Assembly: GCA_026826555.1 (NCBI GenBank)
Contig: JAKSZT010054565.1
Coordinates: 7,092,091 to 7,156,090, forward strand
Source of the DNA: Tolypeutes matacus
Lineage: Eukaryota > Chordata > Mammalia > Cingulata > Chlamyphoridae
Reading direction: 5' to 3'
DNA: 64,000 bases
Shown piece by piece: positions 34,241 through 47,500 of this stretch. Positions within the stretch are counted from its first letter, which is position 1; every line of letters begins with the position of its first letter. The position numbers were made by a program, and so were the translations under genes. The notes under the pieces are model-generated. The model saw only the letters and a program-made list of their open reading frames with translations. It searched no databases and had not been told where the DNA came from.

Positions 34241-35054
34241 GAAAACAAGTGCCTAGTAGTCAATGAAACTAGAATCAGGTTTAGTTTTCAAAACTGAAGA
34301 CCATACTGCATTTGCAGAGCATTAAAAACAAATCAGTGTTTTGAAATAGATTTTAAGTGAAAACACGTGCATAGCAGTGAATTGAACCAGGATCAGACTT
34401 AGGCTTCAAATCTGAAGAACATACAGCTTTCAAACAGTGTTATGTAAAAGAGTGTTTTGACATTGATTGTAAGTGAAAAAAAAAAGTGCAGAGAGACAAT
34501 TAAATCAGGACCTGTCTTAGTTTTCAAAACTAAAGGACACACTGCATTCACAGAGCATTAGGTAAAGCCAGGATTTTGACACTGATTGTAAGTGAAAACA
34601 GGTACATAGGAGTCAATTAATCCAGTATCTGTCTTAATTTTCAAAACTTAAGGGCGTACTGCATTCACAGATCATTAGGTTAAACCAGGGCTTTGACATT
34701 GGATGCAAGTGAAAGTAAGTGCATAGCTGTCAATGGAACCAGAATCTTGCTTAGATTTCAAAACTGAAGGACATAATGCATTCACATAGCAATAGAAAAC
34801 ACTCTGTGTTAAAATGGCAGTCTTGACATTGTTTTTAAGTGAAAGCAAGTACATAGCACTCAATGAAAACTGTATCTGACTTATTTTTCAAATCTGAAGA
34901 ATATACTACTTTCACAGAGTGTTAGATAAATGATGGTTTTGACATTGATCGTAAGTGAAAACAAGTGCATAGCAGTCAATGAAACCAGGATTGGGGTGAG
35001 ATTTTAACACTGAAGGACACACTGCATTCACAGAGCATTAGGTAAAACCAGGGT

Positions 35055-35070
35055 CTTGACATTAATTTTA
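35055..35070. other. Target-site duplication, left copy, of the SINE
   Basis: CTTGACATTAATTTTA is repeated exactly at 35,262-35,277. Sixteen bases is typical of L1-mediated SINE insertion. Confidence 0.92.
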
Positions 35071-35261
35071 TTTTATTTTTTTTTTTTTTTTAAAGATTTT
35101 ATTTATTTATTCATTTATCGCCCCCTTGCTGCTTGTGCTCGCTGGGTCAGCCAACCACGCCGTGCGGGCGGGCCTGCCCTCACCAGGAGGCCCCGGGAAC
35201 CGAACCCGGGGCCTCCCATATGGTAAACGGGAGCCCTACTGATTGAGCCACAGCCGCTTCC
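35071..35261 (-). mobile_element. tRNA-derived SINE (xenarthran-type), minus strand
   Basis: 191 bp with a GC-rich head and a T-rich left end (the A tail on the minus strand, with AAATAAAATCTTTA-like end). On the minus strand the head has an A-box-like TGGCTCAATCAGT (35,238-35,250) and a B-box GGTTCGGTTCC (35,196-35,206), the internal RNA polymerase III promoter of tRNA-derived SINEs. The head, starting GGGAAGCGGCTGTGGC, resembles SINEs I recall from sloth and armadillo. It is GC-rich with intact CpGs, so it looks much younger than the satellite around it. Confidence 0.9.
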
Positions 35262-37759
35262 CTTGACATTAATTTTAAGTGCAAACAAGTGATTAGCAGT
35301 AAATGTAACCAATATCTGGCTTAGATTTCAAAATATAAGGTACAACTGCATCTCAGAGCATTAGCTAATATGAGTGTTTTGACATTGATTGTAAGTGAAA
35401 ACATGTGCATAGCAGTTAACGAAAGCAATATCTGGCTTAGCATTCAAAACTGCAGACTGTCCTGCATTAACAGAGTGTTAGGTGAAACCAGTGTTTTGAC
35501 ATTGATTACAAGTGAAAACAAGTGTGTGGCAGTCATTGAAAACAGTATCTGCTTGGTTTACAAAACTTAAGAACATACTGCATTCACAGAGCATGAGATA
35601 AAACCAGTGTTTTGACATTGATAGTAAGGGAAAACAAGTGCACAGCAATCAATAGAAGCAGTATCTGTCTTAGTTTTCAAAACAGAAGATGGTAATTATT
35701 TTAGTGTGTTAGGTAAACCTAGTGTTTTGACATTGATAGTAAGTGAAAACAATAGCATAGGAATCACCAAAACCAGTATTTGGGTTAGTTTTCAAATCTG
35801 AAAATATACTGCTGTCATAGAGCATTATGTAAAACCAGTGTTTTGACATTGATTGTAAGTGAAAGAAGTCCATAGCAGTCAATGACCAGTATTTGCTTAG
35901 TTTTCAAAACAGAAGATCATATTTCTTTCACAGAGTTTAGGTAAAACCAGATTTGTGACATTGATTATAAGGGATATCAGGGGCATAGCAGTCAATGAAA
36001 GCAGTTGCCATCTTAGATTTGAAAAGTGAAAACATACTGCATTAATAGAGCTTAAGGAATGACTTTGTAAGTGAACTCAAGTGCATAGGAGTCAATGAGA
36101 GCAGTATCTGGGTTTGTTTAGAAAACGGAAGAACATACTGCACTCACAGATTGGTAGTATAACTAGGGTTTTGACATTGATTGTAAGTTAAAACAAATGC
36201 ATATCAGTCAATGAAATCAGTATCTGGATTAGTTTAAAAATTGAAGAACATACTGCTTTCACAGATTGTTAGGTAATGCCAATGTTTAGACATTAATTGT
36301 AGGTATAAAGAATTGCATAGCAGTAAAAAAAAAAAAGGATCAGGGTTAGTATTCAAAAACGAAGCACATACTGCAATCACAGACTTAGCTGAAAACAATA
36401 TTTTTTCATTGATAGTATGAAAATAAGTGCATAGCAATCAATGAAACCAGTATCTGGCTTAGGTTTAAAAACTGAACATCATACTGCATTCACAGAGCAT
36501 TAGGTAAGACCAGTGTTTTTACATTGATTGTAAGATTAAACAGTGTATAGCAGACCATGAAACCACTGTCTGGCTTAGTTTTCAAAACTGAAGAGCATAC
36601 TTCATTCTCAGAGTGTTAGTAAAGCGAGTGTTATGACATTTGATATAATTCAAAACAAGTGTGTAGTGGTCAATAATACCAGTATCTGGCTTAGTTTACA
36701 AAACTGAAGGACATACTGCATTCACAGAGTTTTAGGTAAAACCAGGGTTTATGCATTGATTGTTTTTGAAACTGAAGAACATATTTATTTCACTGAGCCT
36801 TTCATAAAACAAGGGTTTTGACATTGATTGTAAGTGAAAATAAGTGCACAGCCATCAATGAAACCAGCATCTGGAATAGTTTTCAAAACTGAAGGTCATA
36901 CTGCATTCACAGATCATTAGATAAAAGCAGTGTTTTGACATTTACTGTATGGGAAAGCAAGTACATAGCACTCAATGTAACCAGTATCTTGCTTAGTATG
37001 CAAAATGGAAGACTATAGTGCATTTACAGAGCATTAGGTAAAATGGCACTCTTGACATTGTTTTTAAGAGAAAAGAGGTGCATAGCAGGCAATGAAAACA
37101 ATATCTAGCTTAGTTTTCAAATCTAAAGAACATACTGCTTTCCCAGAGTGTTAGGTAAAATGAATGTTTTGACATTGATTGAAAGTGAAAAGAAGTGTGT
37201 AGCAGCTAATGAAAGCAATATCAGTCTTAACTTTCAAAACTGAAGCATGTACTGCATTAACAGAATGCTGGGAAAACCCGTGTATTGACATTGACATTAA
37301 GGGAAACAAGTGCATCACAGTCAATGTAACCTGTATCTGGTCTAGCTTTCAAAACTGAATGAAATACTGCATTCACAGAGCATTAAGTAAAACCACGGTT
37401 TTGACCTTGATTTTAAGTGTAAACAAGAGAATAGCAGTCAAAGAAACCAATATCTGGTTTAATTTTCAAAACTGAAGAACATTCTGCATTAATTGACTGT
37501 TAGGTAAAACCAGAATTTTTACATTGATTTCAAGTGAAAACAAGTGCATGGCAATCAATGAAAACAGTATCTGCTTAGTTTTCAAAACTGAAGAAGGTGC
37601 TGCATTCACAGAGAATTAGATAAAACCAGTGTTTTGACATTGACAGTCAGGGAAAACAAGGGCATGGCAGGCAATGTAATGAGTGTCTGGCTCAGTATTC
37701 AAAACTGAAGAACATTCTGCATTCACAGAGAGTTAGATTTAACCAGTGTTTTGACATTG

Positions 37760-38400
37760 TTTATAATTGAAATAGAGTGCATAGCAGTCATTGAGACCAG
37801 TAACTGACTTTGTTTTCCAAACTAAATAAGATTGTGCATTCACAGAGCTTTGCATAAAACCACTGTCTTCACATTGCTTGTAAGTGAACACAAGTACATA
37901 GATGTCAATGAAATCAGTATCTGACTTAGTTTTGGGAACTGAAGATCACACTGCATTCACAGAGTATTAGTATAACCAGTGTTTTGAAATTGATTCTAAG
38001 TTAAAACAAATGCATATCAGTCACTGAAATCAGTATCAGCTTAGTTTTAAAAAATGAAGAACTTACTGCTTTCAAAGAGCTTAAGGTAAAAACCAGTGTT
38101 TTTTTTTTTTACAATGATTGTAAATGGAAGCCAGAGCATAGCAGCAATAAAACCAGGATGTGCCTTAGTTTACAATCTGAATAATACACTGCATTCCAGA
38201 GCACTAGGTTAATCAATTAATCTAATTGATTGTCTAATCAATTTAGACATTGATTGTAAGTGAAAAGAAGTGCATAGCAGTCAACAAAACCAATATCTGG
38301 CTTACTTTTCAAAACTAAAGAACATACTCCATTCACAGAGTGTTGGATGAAACCAGTTGTACGACATTGATTGTAAATGAACACAAGGCATAGCAGTCAA
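37760..38400 (+). repeat. Satellite higher-order block A, copy 2
   Basis: Same variant series as 33,690-34,240, with the marker GAGACCAGTAACTGACTTTG at 37,793. It includes a private T-run expansion (38,098-38,110) and a small inverted repeat around AATCAATTAATC (about 38,212-38,235). Confidence 0.7.
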
Positions 38401-39289
38401 CAAAACCAGTGTCTGTTTAGTTTTAAAAACTGAAGGACATGCAAAATCACAGATTGTTAGGTAAAAGTAGGGTTTTGACATTGAATATAAGTGAAAACAA
38501 GTGCAGAGCAGTCAATGAAACCAGTATCTGGCTTAATTTGAAAACTGAAAAACATACTGCAGTTACAGAGCGTTAGTACAAGCATTGCTTTGACATTGAT
38601 TGTAAGCGAAAATAAGTGTATAACAGTCATTGAAACCAGTATTAGGTTTAGTTTTCAAAACTGAAGGATATACTGCATTCACAGAGTGTTAGCTAAAAGC
38701 AATGTTTTGCATTGATTGTATGTGTAATCAAATGCCTAGCAGTCACTGAAACCAGAAAGAGGCTAAGTTTTCAAAATTGAAGAATATATTGCATTCACAG
38801 ACTGTTAGAATAAACCAATGTTTTCATATACATTGAAAACCAGTGCATAGCCATCAATGAACCAGTATTTGGCTTAGTTTTCAAAACTGAAGAACATACT
38901 GCAATCACAGAGAGTTAGATAAAATGGGCATTTTCACATTCCATGTAAATGAAAATGAGTGCATTAGCAGTCAATGAAACCTGTTCCTGTCTTAGTTTTC
39001 AAAACTGAAGAAACTATTGCATTCATAAACCATTAGAAAAAACAATGTTTTAACACTAATTGCAAGTAAAAAGAAATACATAGCTGTCAATGCAATGAGT
39101 GTCTGGCTAAGTTTCCAATGCAGAAAAACCTACAACATTCACACAGTGTGAGGTAAAATGAGTGTCTTTACATAGATTGGAAGTGAATCCAAGTGCATAA
39201 CAGTCAAGGAATCCACTATTTGCTTAATTTTCAAAACTGAAGAACATACTGCATTAACAGTTTGTTAGGTAAATGCAGTGTTTTGACAT

Positions 39290-39880
39290 TGACTGTAATT
39301 GAAAATGAGTGCATAGTGGTCAATCAGACCAGTAACTGACTTTGTTTTCAAAACTAAATAAGATTCTGCATTCATAGAGCTTTAGATAAAACCAGTGTCT
39401 TCACATTGATTGTAAGTGAACACAAGTGCATAGGTGTCAATGAAATCAGTATCTGTTAGTTTTGGAAACTGAAGAACATATTGCATTCACAGAGTTTTAG
39501 TAAAACCAGTGTTTTGAAATTGATAGTAAGTTAAAACAAATGCATATCAGTCACTGAAATCAGTATCTGGCTTAGTTAAAAAATTGAAGAACTTACTGTT
39601 CACACAGAGCATTAGGTAAAAACAATGTTTTGACAATGATTGTAATGGCAATCAGTGCATAGTAGTCAATGAAACCAGGATTTGCCTTAGTTTTCAGAAC
39701 TGAATAAAATGCTGCATTCACAGTGTTAGGTTAAGCCAGTGTTTAGGCATTGATTATAATGAAAAGAACTGCATAGCACTTAATGAAAGCAATATCTGGC
39801 TTATTTTCAAAACTGAAGAACATACATAGTTCACAGAGTGTTGTATGAACTCAGTGTTTTGACATTGATTGTAAGTGAAA
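39290..39880 (+). repeat. Satellite higher-order block A, copy 3
   Basis: Same series; marker ...GACCAGTAACTGACTTTG at 39,325. Spacing to copy 2 is about 1,530 bp (13 units), and to a partial fourth copy (marker at 40,477) about 1,150 bp. Confidence 0.7.
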
Positions 39881-41369
39881 ACAAATGCCTATTAGTCAAT
39901 GAAATCAGAAGCAGGATCAGTTTTCAAAACTGAAGATGATACTGCATTTGCAGAACATTAGGAACAAACCAGGGTTTTGAAATAGATTGTAACTGAAAAC
40001 ACATGCATATTGAACAAGGATATGGATTGGTTTTCAAATCTGAAGAACATACAGCTTTCAAACAGTGTTATGTAAAAATAGAGTACTGACAATGAATGTA
40101 AGTGAAAAAAATGCAGGGAGTCAATTGAACCAGGAACTGTCTTAGTTTTGAAAACTGAAGGACATACTGAATTCACAGAGCATAAAGTAAAACCAGGGTT
40201 TTGTCATTGATTTTAAGTGAAAACAAGAACATAGCAGACAATGAAACCAGTGTCTGGCTTAGTTTTCAATACTGAAAAACATACCACATTCACAGAACTT
40301 GAGGTAAAATGAGTGTCTTTACATTGATTGGAAAAGGAAAAAAGTGCACAGCAGTCAATGAAACCAACATTTGGCTTAGTTTTCAAAACTAAAGAACATA
40401 CTGCATTAACAGATCTTTAGGTAAAAGCATTGTTTTGACATTGAGTGTAACTGAAAATGAGTGCATAGCACTCAATGAGACCAGTAACTGGCTTTGTTTT
40501 CAAAAGTAAATATGATTCTGCTTTCACAGAGCTTTCAATAGAACCAGTGTTTTCACATTGATTGTAAGTGAACACAAGTGCATAGGTGTCAATGAAAGCA
40601 GTATCTGACTTAGTTTTGGAAATTGAAGAACATACTGCATTCACAGAGTGTTAGTATAACCAGTGTTTTGAAATTGAGTGTAAGTTAAAATATGGGCACA
40701 ACAATCAATAGAACCAATATTGATCTTAGTTTTCAAAACACAAGATCAAAATTGTTTCACTGTGCGTTAGGTAAAACTAGTGTTTAGATATTCATAGTAA
40801 GTGACATAGGAATCAATGAAATGAATCAATGAAACCTTTATCTGAGTTAGTTTTCCAATCTGAAAATATACTGCTGTCATAGAACATTATGTAAAACCAG
40901 TGTTTTGACATTGATTTTAAGTGAAAACAAGTGCACAGCAGTCAATGACCAGTATCTTACTTAGTGTTCAAAACAGAAGATCATACTTCTTTCACAGAGC
41001 TTTAAGTAAAACCAGTGCTGTGACATTGTTTGTAAGGGATGTCAGGTGCATACCAGTAAATGAAATCAGTATCTGGCTTAGATTTTAAAACTGAAAACAT
41101 ACTGCATTAATAGAGCACAAAGTAAAATGAGTATATTGACATTGATTGTAAGTGAACTCAAGTGCATATGAATCATTGAGAGCAGTATCTGGGTTAGTTT
41201 TGAAAATTGAATAACATACTGCACTCACAGAGTGTTAGTATAACTACTGTTTTGACATTGATTGTAAGTTAAAACAAATGCATACCAGTCAATGAAATCA
41301 GTACCTGGTTTAGTTTTTTAAAAATTGAAGAACTTACTGCTTTCACAGATCATTAGGTAATACCACTGT

Positions 41370-41560
41370 TTAAACATTGACAGTACGTATAAAGAACTAC
41401 ATAGCAATAAAAAAAAAAACAAGGATCAGACTTAGTATTTAAAAAAGAAGCACATATTGCACTCACATAGGGTTAGCTAAAAACAATGTTTTGACATTGA
41501 TTGAAAGTGAAAACAAATGCATAGCAGTCAGTGAAACCAGTATCTGGCTTATGTTTAAAA
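41370..41560 (+). repeat. Satellite higher-order block B
   Basis: Units with TATAAAGAACTACATAGCA, a deleted or A-rich middle (GCAATAAAAAAAAAAACAAG), CAGACTTAGTATTTAAA and GGTTAGCTAAAAACAATG. The same odd pair of units appears at 18,585-18,730, 36,290-36,440 and 49,880-50,010. Confidence 0.65.
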
Positions 41561-44500
41561 GCTGAGCATTCCCAGAGCATTAGGTAAGACCAGTGTTTTT
41601 AAATTGATTGTAGGATTAGATAACTTGTATAGCAGACCATGAAACCACTATCTGGTTTAGTTTTCAAAACTGAAGATCATACTGCATACTTGGAGCATTA
41701 GTAAAACAAGAGTTATGACTTTGGATATAATTGAAAACAAGTGCATAGCAACCAGTGATACCAGTATCTGGCTTAGTTTTCAAAACTGAAGGACATATTG
41801 CATTCACAGAGTTTTAGGTAAGACCAGGGTTTTGGCATTGAATGTAAGTAAAAACAAGGGCATATCAGTCAGTGAAACCAGTATCTGGTTTAGTATTAAA
41901 AATTGAAGGCAAACTGCAGTCACAGAATTTTAGGTAAAACTAGGATTTTGACATTGATTCTAAGTGTAAAATGAGTGTTTTGACATTCATTGTCATTAAA
42001 TCAAGTGCATAACAGTCAATGAAACCAGTATATGGCTTAATGAGCAAAACTGAGGTGCATGGTTCATTGACAGTACATTAGGTGCCACCAGTTTTTGACA
42101 TTGACTACAAATGAAAACAAGAGCATGGCAGTCAACGAAGACAGTATCTGCTTAGTTTTCACAACTGGAGAATGTACTGCTATCAAAGAATGTTAAGTAA
42201 AACCAGTTTAGTGACTGTTAATAAGTGAAAACAAGTGCATAAAAGTCAAGGAAACCAGTAACTGGGTTAGTTTTCAAAACTGCAAACATACTGCTTTCAC
42301 TGAGTGTTAGGTCAAACCAGTATTTTGACATGATTGTAACTGAAAACAAGTGAATAGCAGTCACTGAAACCAGTATCTGGCTTAGATTTTGGTAACCGAA
42401 GAACATACTACCTTCACAATGTGTTAGGTACGACCAGTGTTATTACATTGATTGTAAGTGAAAACAAGTGCCAAGCAATCAAGGAAACCAGTATATGGCT
42501 TTGTTTTCAAATCAGAAGAACATACTGCTTTCAAAAAGCACTAAGTAAAACCAGTGTTTTGATATTGATTGTAAGTGAAAACAAGTGCATAACATTCAAT
42601 GAAACCAGGATTTGGCTTAGTTTTCAAAACTGAATAACATAGTGCATTAACAGAGATAAGATTAAGCCAATGTTTTGACATTGATTGTAAGTGAGAACAA
42701 GTGCATAGGAGACAATGAAATAAGTATCTGCTTAGTTTACAAAACTGAAGGACATACTGCCTTCACAGAGCATTAGGTGAAATCAAGGTTTTGACATTGA
42801 TTGTAAGTGAAAACAAGTGCCAAGCAGTCAAGGTAACCAGTACATGGATAAATTTTGAAAACTTTAGAACATACTGCATTCATAGAACATTAGTATAACC
42901 AATGTTTTGACATGTATTTTTACATGAAAACAAATTCATAGTTCCATGAAACTGATATCTGGCTTAGTTTTCAAAACTGAAGACAGTACTGCATTAACAG
43001 AGTGTTAGAAAAACCAGTGATTGACATTGATTGTAAGTGAAAACAAGTGCATAGCAGTCAATGGAACCAGTATCTTGCTTAGTTTTCAAACTGATGTTCA
43101 TACTGCACTCACAGGGCATTATAAAAAAAAAAGGGTTTTGACATTGAATATAAGTGAAAACAATTGCACAGGAGTCATTGAATCTAAGATCTGGCTTAGC
43201 ATTCAAAACTAAAAGACACACTACATTCACAGAGCTTTAGGTAAAACCAGGGTTTTGACATTGAATGTAAGTGAAAACAAGGCATAGACTCAAAGGAACA
43301 ATACCTGACTTAGTATTCAAAACTGAAGGACCAACTGCATCACTGACCATTAGGTAAAACGAGTGTTTTGACATTGATTGTAAGTGAAAATAAGTGTGCA
43401 AGAGTCAATAAAAGCAATTTATGTCTTAAATTTCAAAACTGAAAAGAATATTGCATTAACAGAGCTTTAGGAAAAAGCAGTGTTTTGATATTGAGTAAAA
43501 GTGAAAACAATTGCATAGCAGTCAATGAAAGCAGCATCCGGCTTAGTTTTCAAAACTGAAAAAATTACTGCAATTGCAGAACCAGTGTTCTGACATTGAT
43601 AGAGAAAACAAGTGCATAGCAGTCAATTAAATCAACATTATGCTAAATTTTCAACACTGAAGAACATATTGCATTAACAGAGTGTTAGGTAAAAGCAGTG
43701 TTTTGACAGTGATTGTAATTGAAAACAAGTGCATAGCAGACAATGAAACCAGGACCTGACTTTATTTTCCAAACTAAAGAATACACTGCATCCACAGAGT
43801 GTAAGGTAAAACCAGTGTTTTGATATTGATTGTAAGTGAAAACAGCTTCAGAGCAGCCAGTGAAACCAGTTTGTGCTTAATTTTTCAAAACTGAAGAATA
43901 CACTGCATTCACAGAACATTATGTAAAACGAGTGTTTGACATTGATTAAAAGTGAAAACAAGTGCATAGTAGACAATGAAACCAGTATCTGTCATAGTTT
44001 TCAAATCTGGAGAACATACTACTTTCATAGATCCTTTGGTAAAGCCATAGTTTTGATATTGGTTCTATGTGAAAACAATTGCAGAACAGTCAATGAAACC
44101 AGGATCTGGCACAGTTTTCATAACTGAATAACATAGAGCATGAGGTAAAGCCAGGGTTTTGACATTGATTGTAAGTGAAAAAAGGTGCATAGGAGACAAT
44201 GAAATAATTATATGACTTAGTTTCCAAAACTGAAGGACACACTGCATTCACAGAGCATTATATAAAACCAGGGTTCCAACACTGACTAAAAGTGAAAACA
44301 AGTGCATAACAGTCAGTGAAACCAGTATAGGGCTAATTTTTCAAAACTGAAAAACATACTGCATTCACAGAGCATTAGGTAAAATGGATATCTTGACATT
44401 GATCATAAGTGAAAACACGTGCATAGCAGTCAATGAAACCAGTATCTGGCTTACTTTTCACAACTGAAAGACATACTGAATTCACAGAGTGTTAGCTAAA

Positions 44501-47500
44501 AACAATATTTTAACCCTGATTGTAAGTGAAATCAATTGCGCAGCAGTAACTGAAACCAGTATCTGGCTTTTTTTTTTCAAATTTGAAGAATGTACTGCAT
44601 TCACAGACTGTTAGAAAAAAACAGTGTTTTGACATTGATTGTAAGTGAAAACAAGTGCATAGCAGTCAAGAAAAACTGTATCTGACTTAGAGTTCAGAAT
44701 TGAAGAACACACTATATGCACAGATCATTATTTAAAGCAAGTTTATTGACATAGATTTTAAGTGAAAACAAGTGCAAACCAGTCAATGAAAGTAATATCT
44801 GATTTAATTTTCAATTGTGAAGAACATACTGCTTTCACAGAGTGATAGTTAAAACTAGGGTTTTGACACTGACTGTAAGTGAAAGAAAAGTGCATAGCAA
44901 TCAATGAAACCAGTATCAGGCTTAGTTTTCAAAAGTGTAGGACATACTGCATTCACAGAGCATTAAATAATATGAGTGATTTGACATTACTTTAAGTGAA
45001 AACTAAGGCTTGGAATTCAATGAGAGCAATATCTGGTTTAATTTTCAAAACAGAAGATCATCATGCATTAACAGAATGCTATGTAAAACCAGTGTATTAA
45101 CATTGATTACAAGTGAAAACAAGTGCATGGGAGGCAATGAAATGTATTTGCTTAGTTTACAAAACTGAAAAAGATACTGCATTCACAGAGCATTAGAATG
45201 TTTTGATATTCACAGTAAGGGAAAACAAATGCATAGCAGTCAATGTAACCAGTATCTGGCTTAGTATTCAAAACTAGCAGTCAAGGAAACAAGTACTTGG
45301 CTTAATTTTGAAAACTGAAGAACAGACTACATTCACAGAGTGTTAGTATAACCAGTGTTTTGACATTGATATTAAGTGAAAACAAATTCATAGCCACCAT
45401 GAAAGCAACATCTGGCTTAGTTGCCAAAACTAAAAAACATTCATAGAGCATTAGGTAACACTAGTGCTTTGACTTCTACTGTTCATGAAAACAAATGCAT
45501 AGTCATCAGTGAAACCAATATCTGGTTTAGTTTCCAAAACTGAAGACAGTACTGCATTAACAGTGTGTTAGAAAAAAACAGTGTTTTGACATTGATTGTA
45601 AGTGAAAACAAGTGCATAGCAGTCAATGAAACCAGTATCTGGCTTAGTTTTCAAAACTGAAAAACAATGCTTTCACATAGCATTTTGTAAAACCATGTTT
45701 TCACATTGATTTTAAGTGAAAAAAAGTGCAGAACAGTCAAAGTAACCAGTATCTGGATTAGTATTCAAAACTGAAAAATATACTGCATTCACAGAGCATT
45801 AGGTATAACCAGTGTATTGATATTGAATTTAAGTGAAAACAAGTTCATAGCAGTCAGTGAAACCAGTATGTGGTTAATTTTCAAAACTGAAGAGCATATT
45901 ACATTCACAGAGCATTTTTTAAAACTAGTGTTTTGACATTGATTGTAAGTGAAAACAAGTGCATACCAGTCAATGAAAGCAGGATTTGCGTTAGATTTCC
46001 AAGCTGAATAACGTAATGCATTCACAGAGCATTAAAACCAGTGTTTTTACATTAAATGTAATGTAAAACAAGTGCATAGGAGACAAAACAACCAGAATCT
46101 GGCTTAGTTTGAAAACTGGAGTATATACGCATTCATAGAGCCTTAGGTTTAACCAGCGTTCTGATGTTCTTTGTAAGTGAAAACAAGTGCATAGCAGTCA
46201 AGGAAAACAGTATCTGGCTCAGTTTTAAGAACTGAAGACCATACTGCATTCACAGAACATTATGTAAAACAAGTGTATTGACTTAGATTGTAAGTGAAAA
46301 CAAGTGCATAAAATGAAACCAATATCTGGCTTAGTTTGCAATTCTGAAGAACATACTGCTTTTACAGAGCCTTAGTTAAAACTAGTGTTTTGACAGTGAT
46401 TGTAAGTGAAAACAAGTGTGCAACAGTCAATGAAACCAATATCTGACTTAAATTTCAAAACTGAATAAAATACTGCATTATCAGAGGGTTAGGTAAAAGC
46501 ATTGTTTTGACATTGACTTTAAGGGAAAACAAGTACTTAGTGGTAAATGTAACCAGTATTGGGCTTAGTATTCAAAACTGGAGGATATACTGGATTCATA
46601 CAGTATAAGGTAAAACCAGTATTTTGATAGAGTTGTAAATGAATAAAGCTTCATAGCAGTCAATGAAGCCAGTATGTGGTTAATTTTGAAAACTGAAAAA
46701 TATACTGCATTCACAGACTGTTAGGAATAACCAGTTTTGAGATTGATTGTAAGTGAAAACAAGTGCATAGCAGTCAATGAAACTACTCTCTGGATTAGTT
46801 TTCAAAGAAAGAACATTCTGCATTCTCAGAGTATTAGGTAAAATGAGTGTTTTCACATTGCCTGCAAGTGAAAACGATTCATAGCAGTCAATGAAACAAT
46901 TACTTTTCTTAGTTTTCAAAAGTAATTAAAATAATGCATTCACAATTTGTTAGAAAAAGCAATGTTTGACATTGATTGTAAGGTTGAACAAGTGTATAGC
47001 AGACTATGAAACCAATATCTGGCTTAGTTTTCAAAACTGGAGAACATACTGCATTCTCAGAGCATTAAGTTTAACTAGTGTTATGAAATTGGATATAAGT
47101 GAAAACAAGTGCATCACAGTCATGATATCAGAATCTTGCTTAATTTTCAAAGTGGAAGGACATACTGCATTTTACAGAACTTTATGTAAAACCAGGGTTT
47201 ATACAATGATTGTCAGTGAAAAGATATGCCTAGCCATCAAAGAAACCAGTGTCTGGCTGTGTTTTCAAAACTTAAACACATATTTATTTCACAGAGCCTT
47301 AGGTAAAACCAGTGTTTTGACATTGATTGTAAGTGTAAACAAGTGCATAGCAGTCAATGAATCCAGTATCAGATTAGTTTTCAAAAATTGAAGGACAAAC
47401 TGCATCTCAGAGCACTAAATAATATGAGTATTTTGACATTATTTTAATTAAAAACTAGGGCATGAAATCAATGATAGCAATATGTGGCTTAACTTTCAAA

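Larger units (their letters stand above)
30091..35070 (+). repeat. 117-bp satellite array, segment 3
   Basis: About 43 diverged units continuing in the same phase and orientation after the provirus. It includes a perfect 35-bp tandem duplication (32,186-32,255) and the first block with the marker GAGACCAGTAACTGGCTTTG (33,725). No gene seen. Confidence 0.95.
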
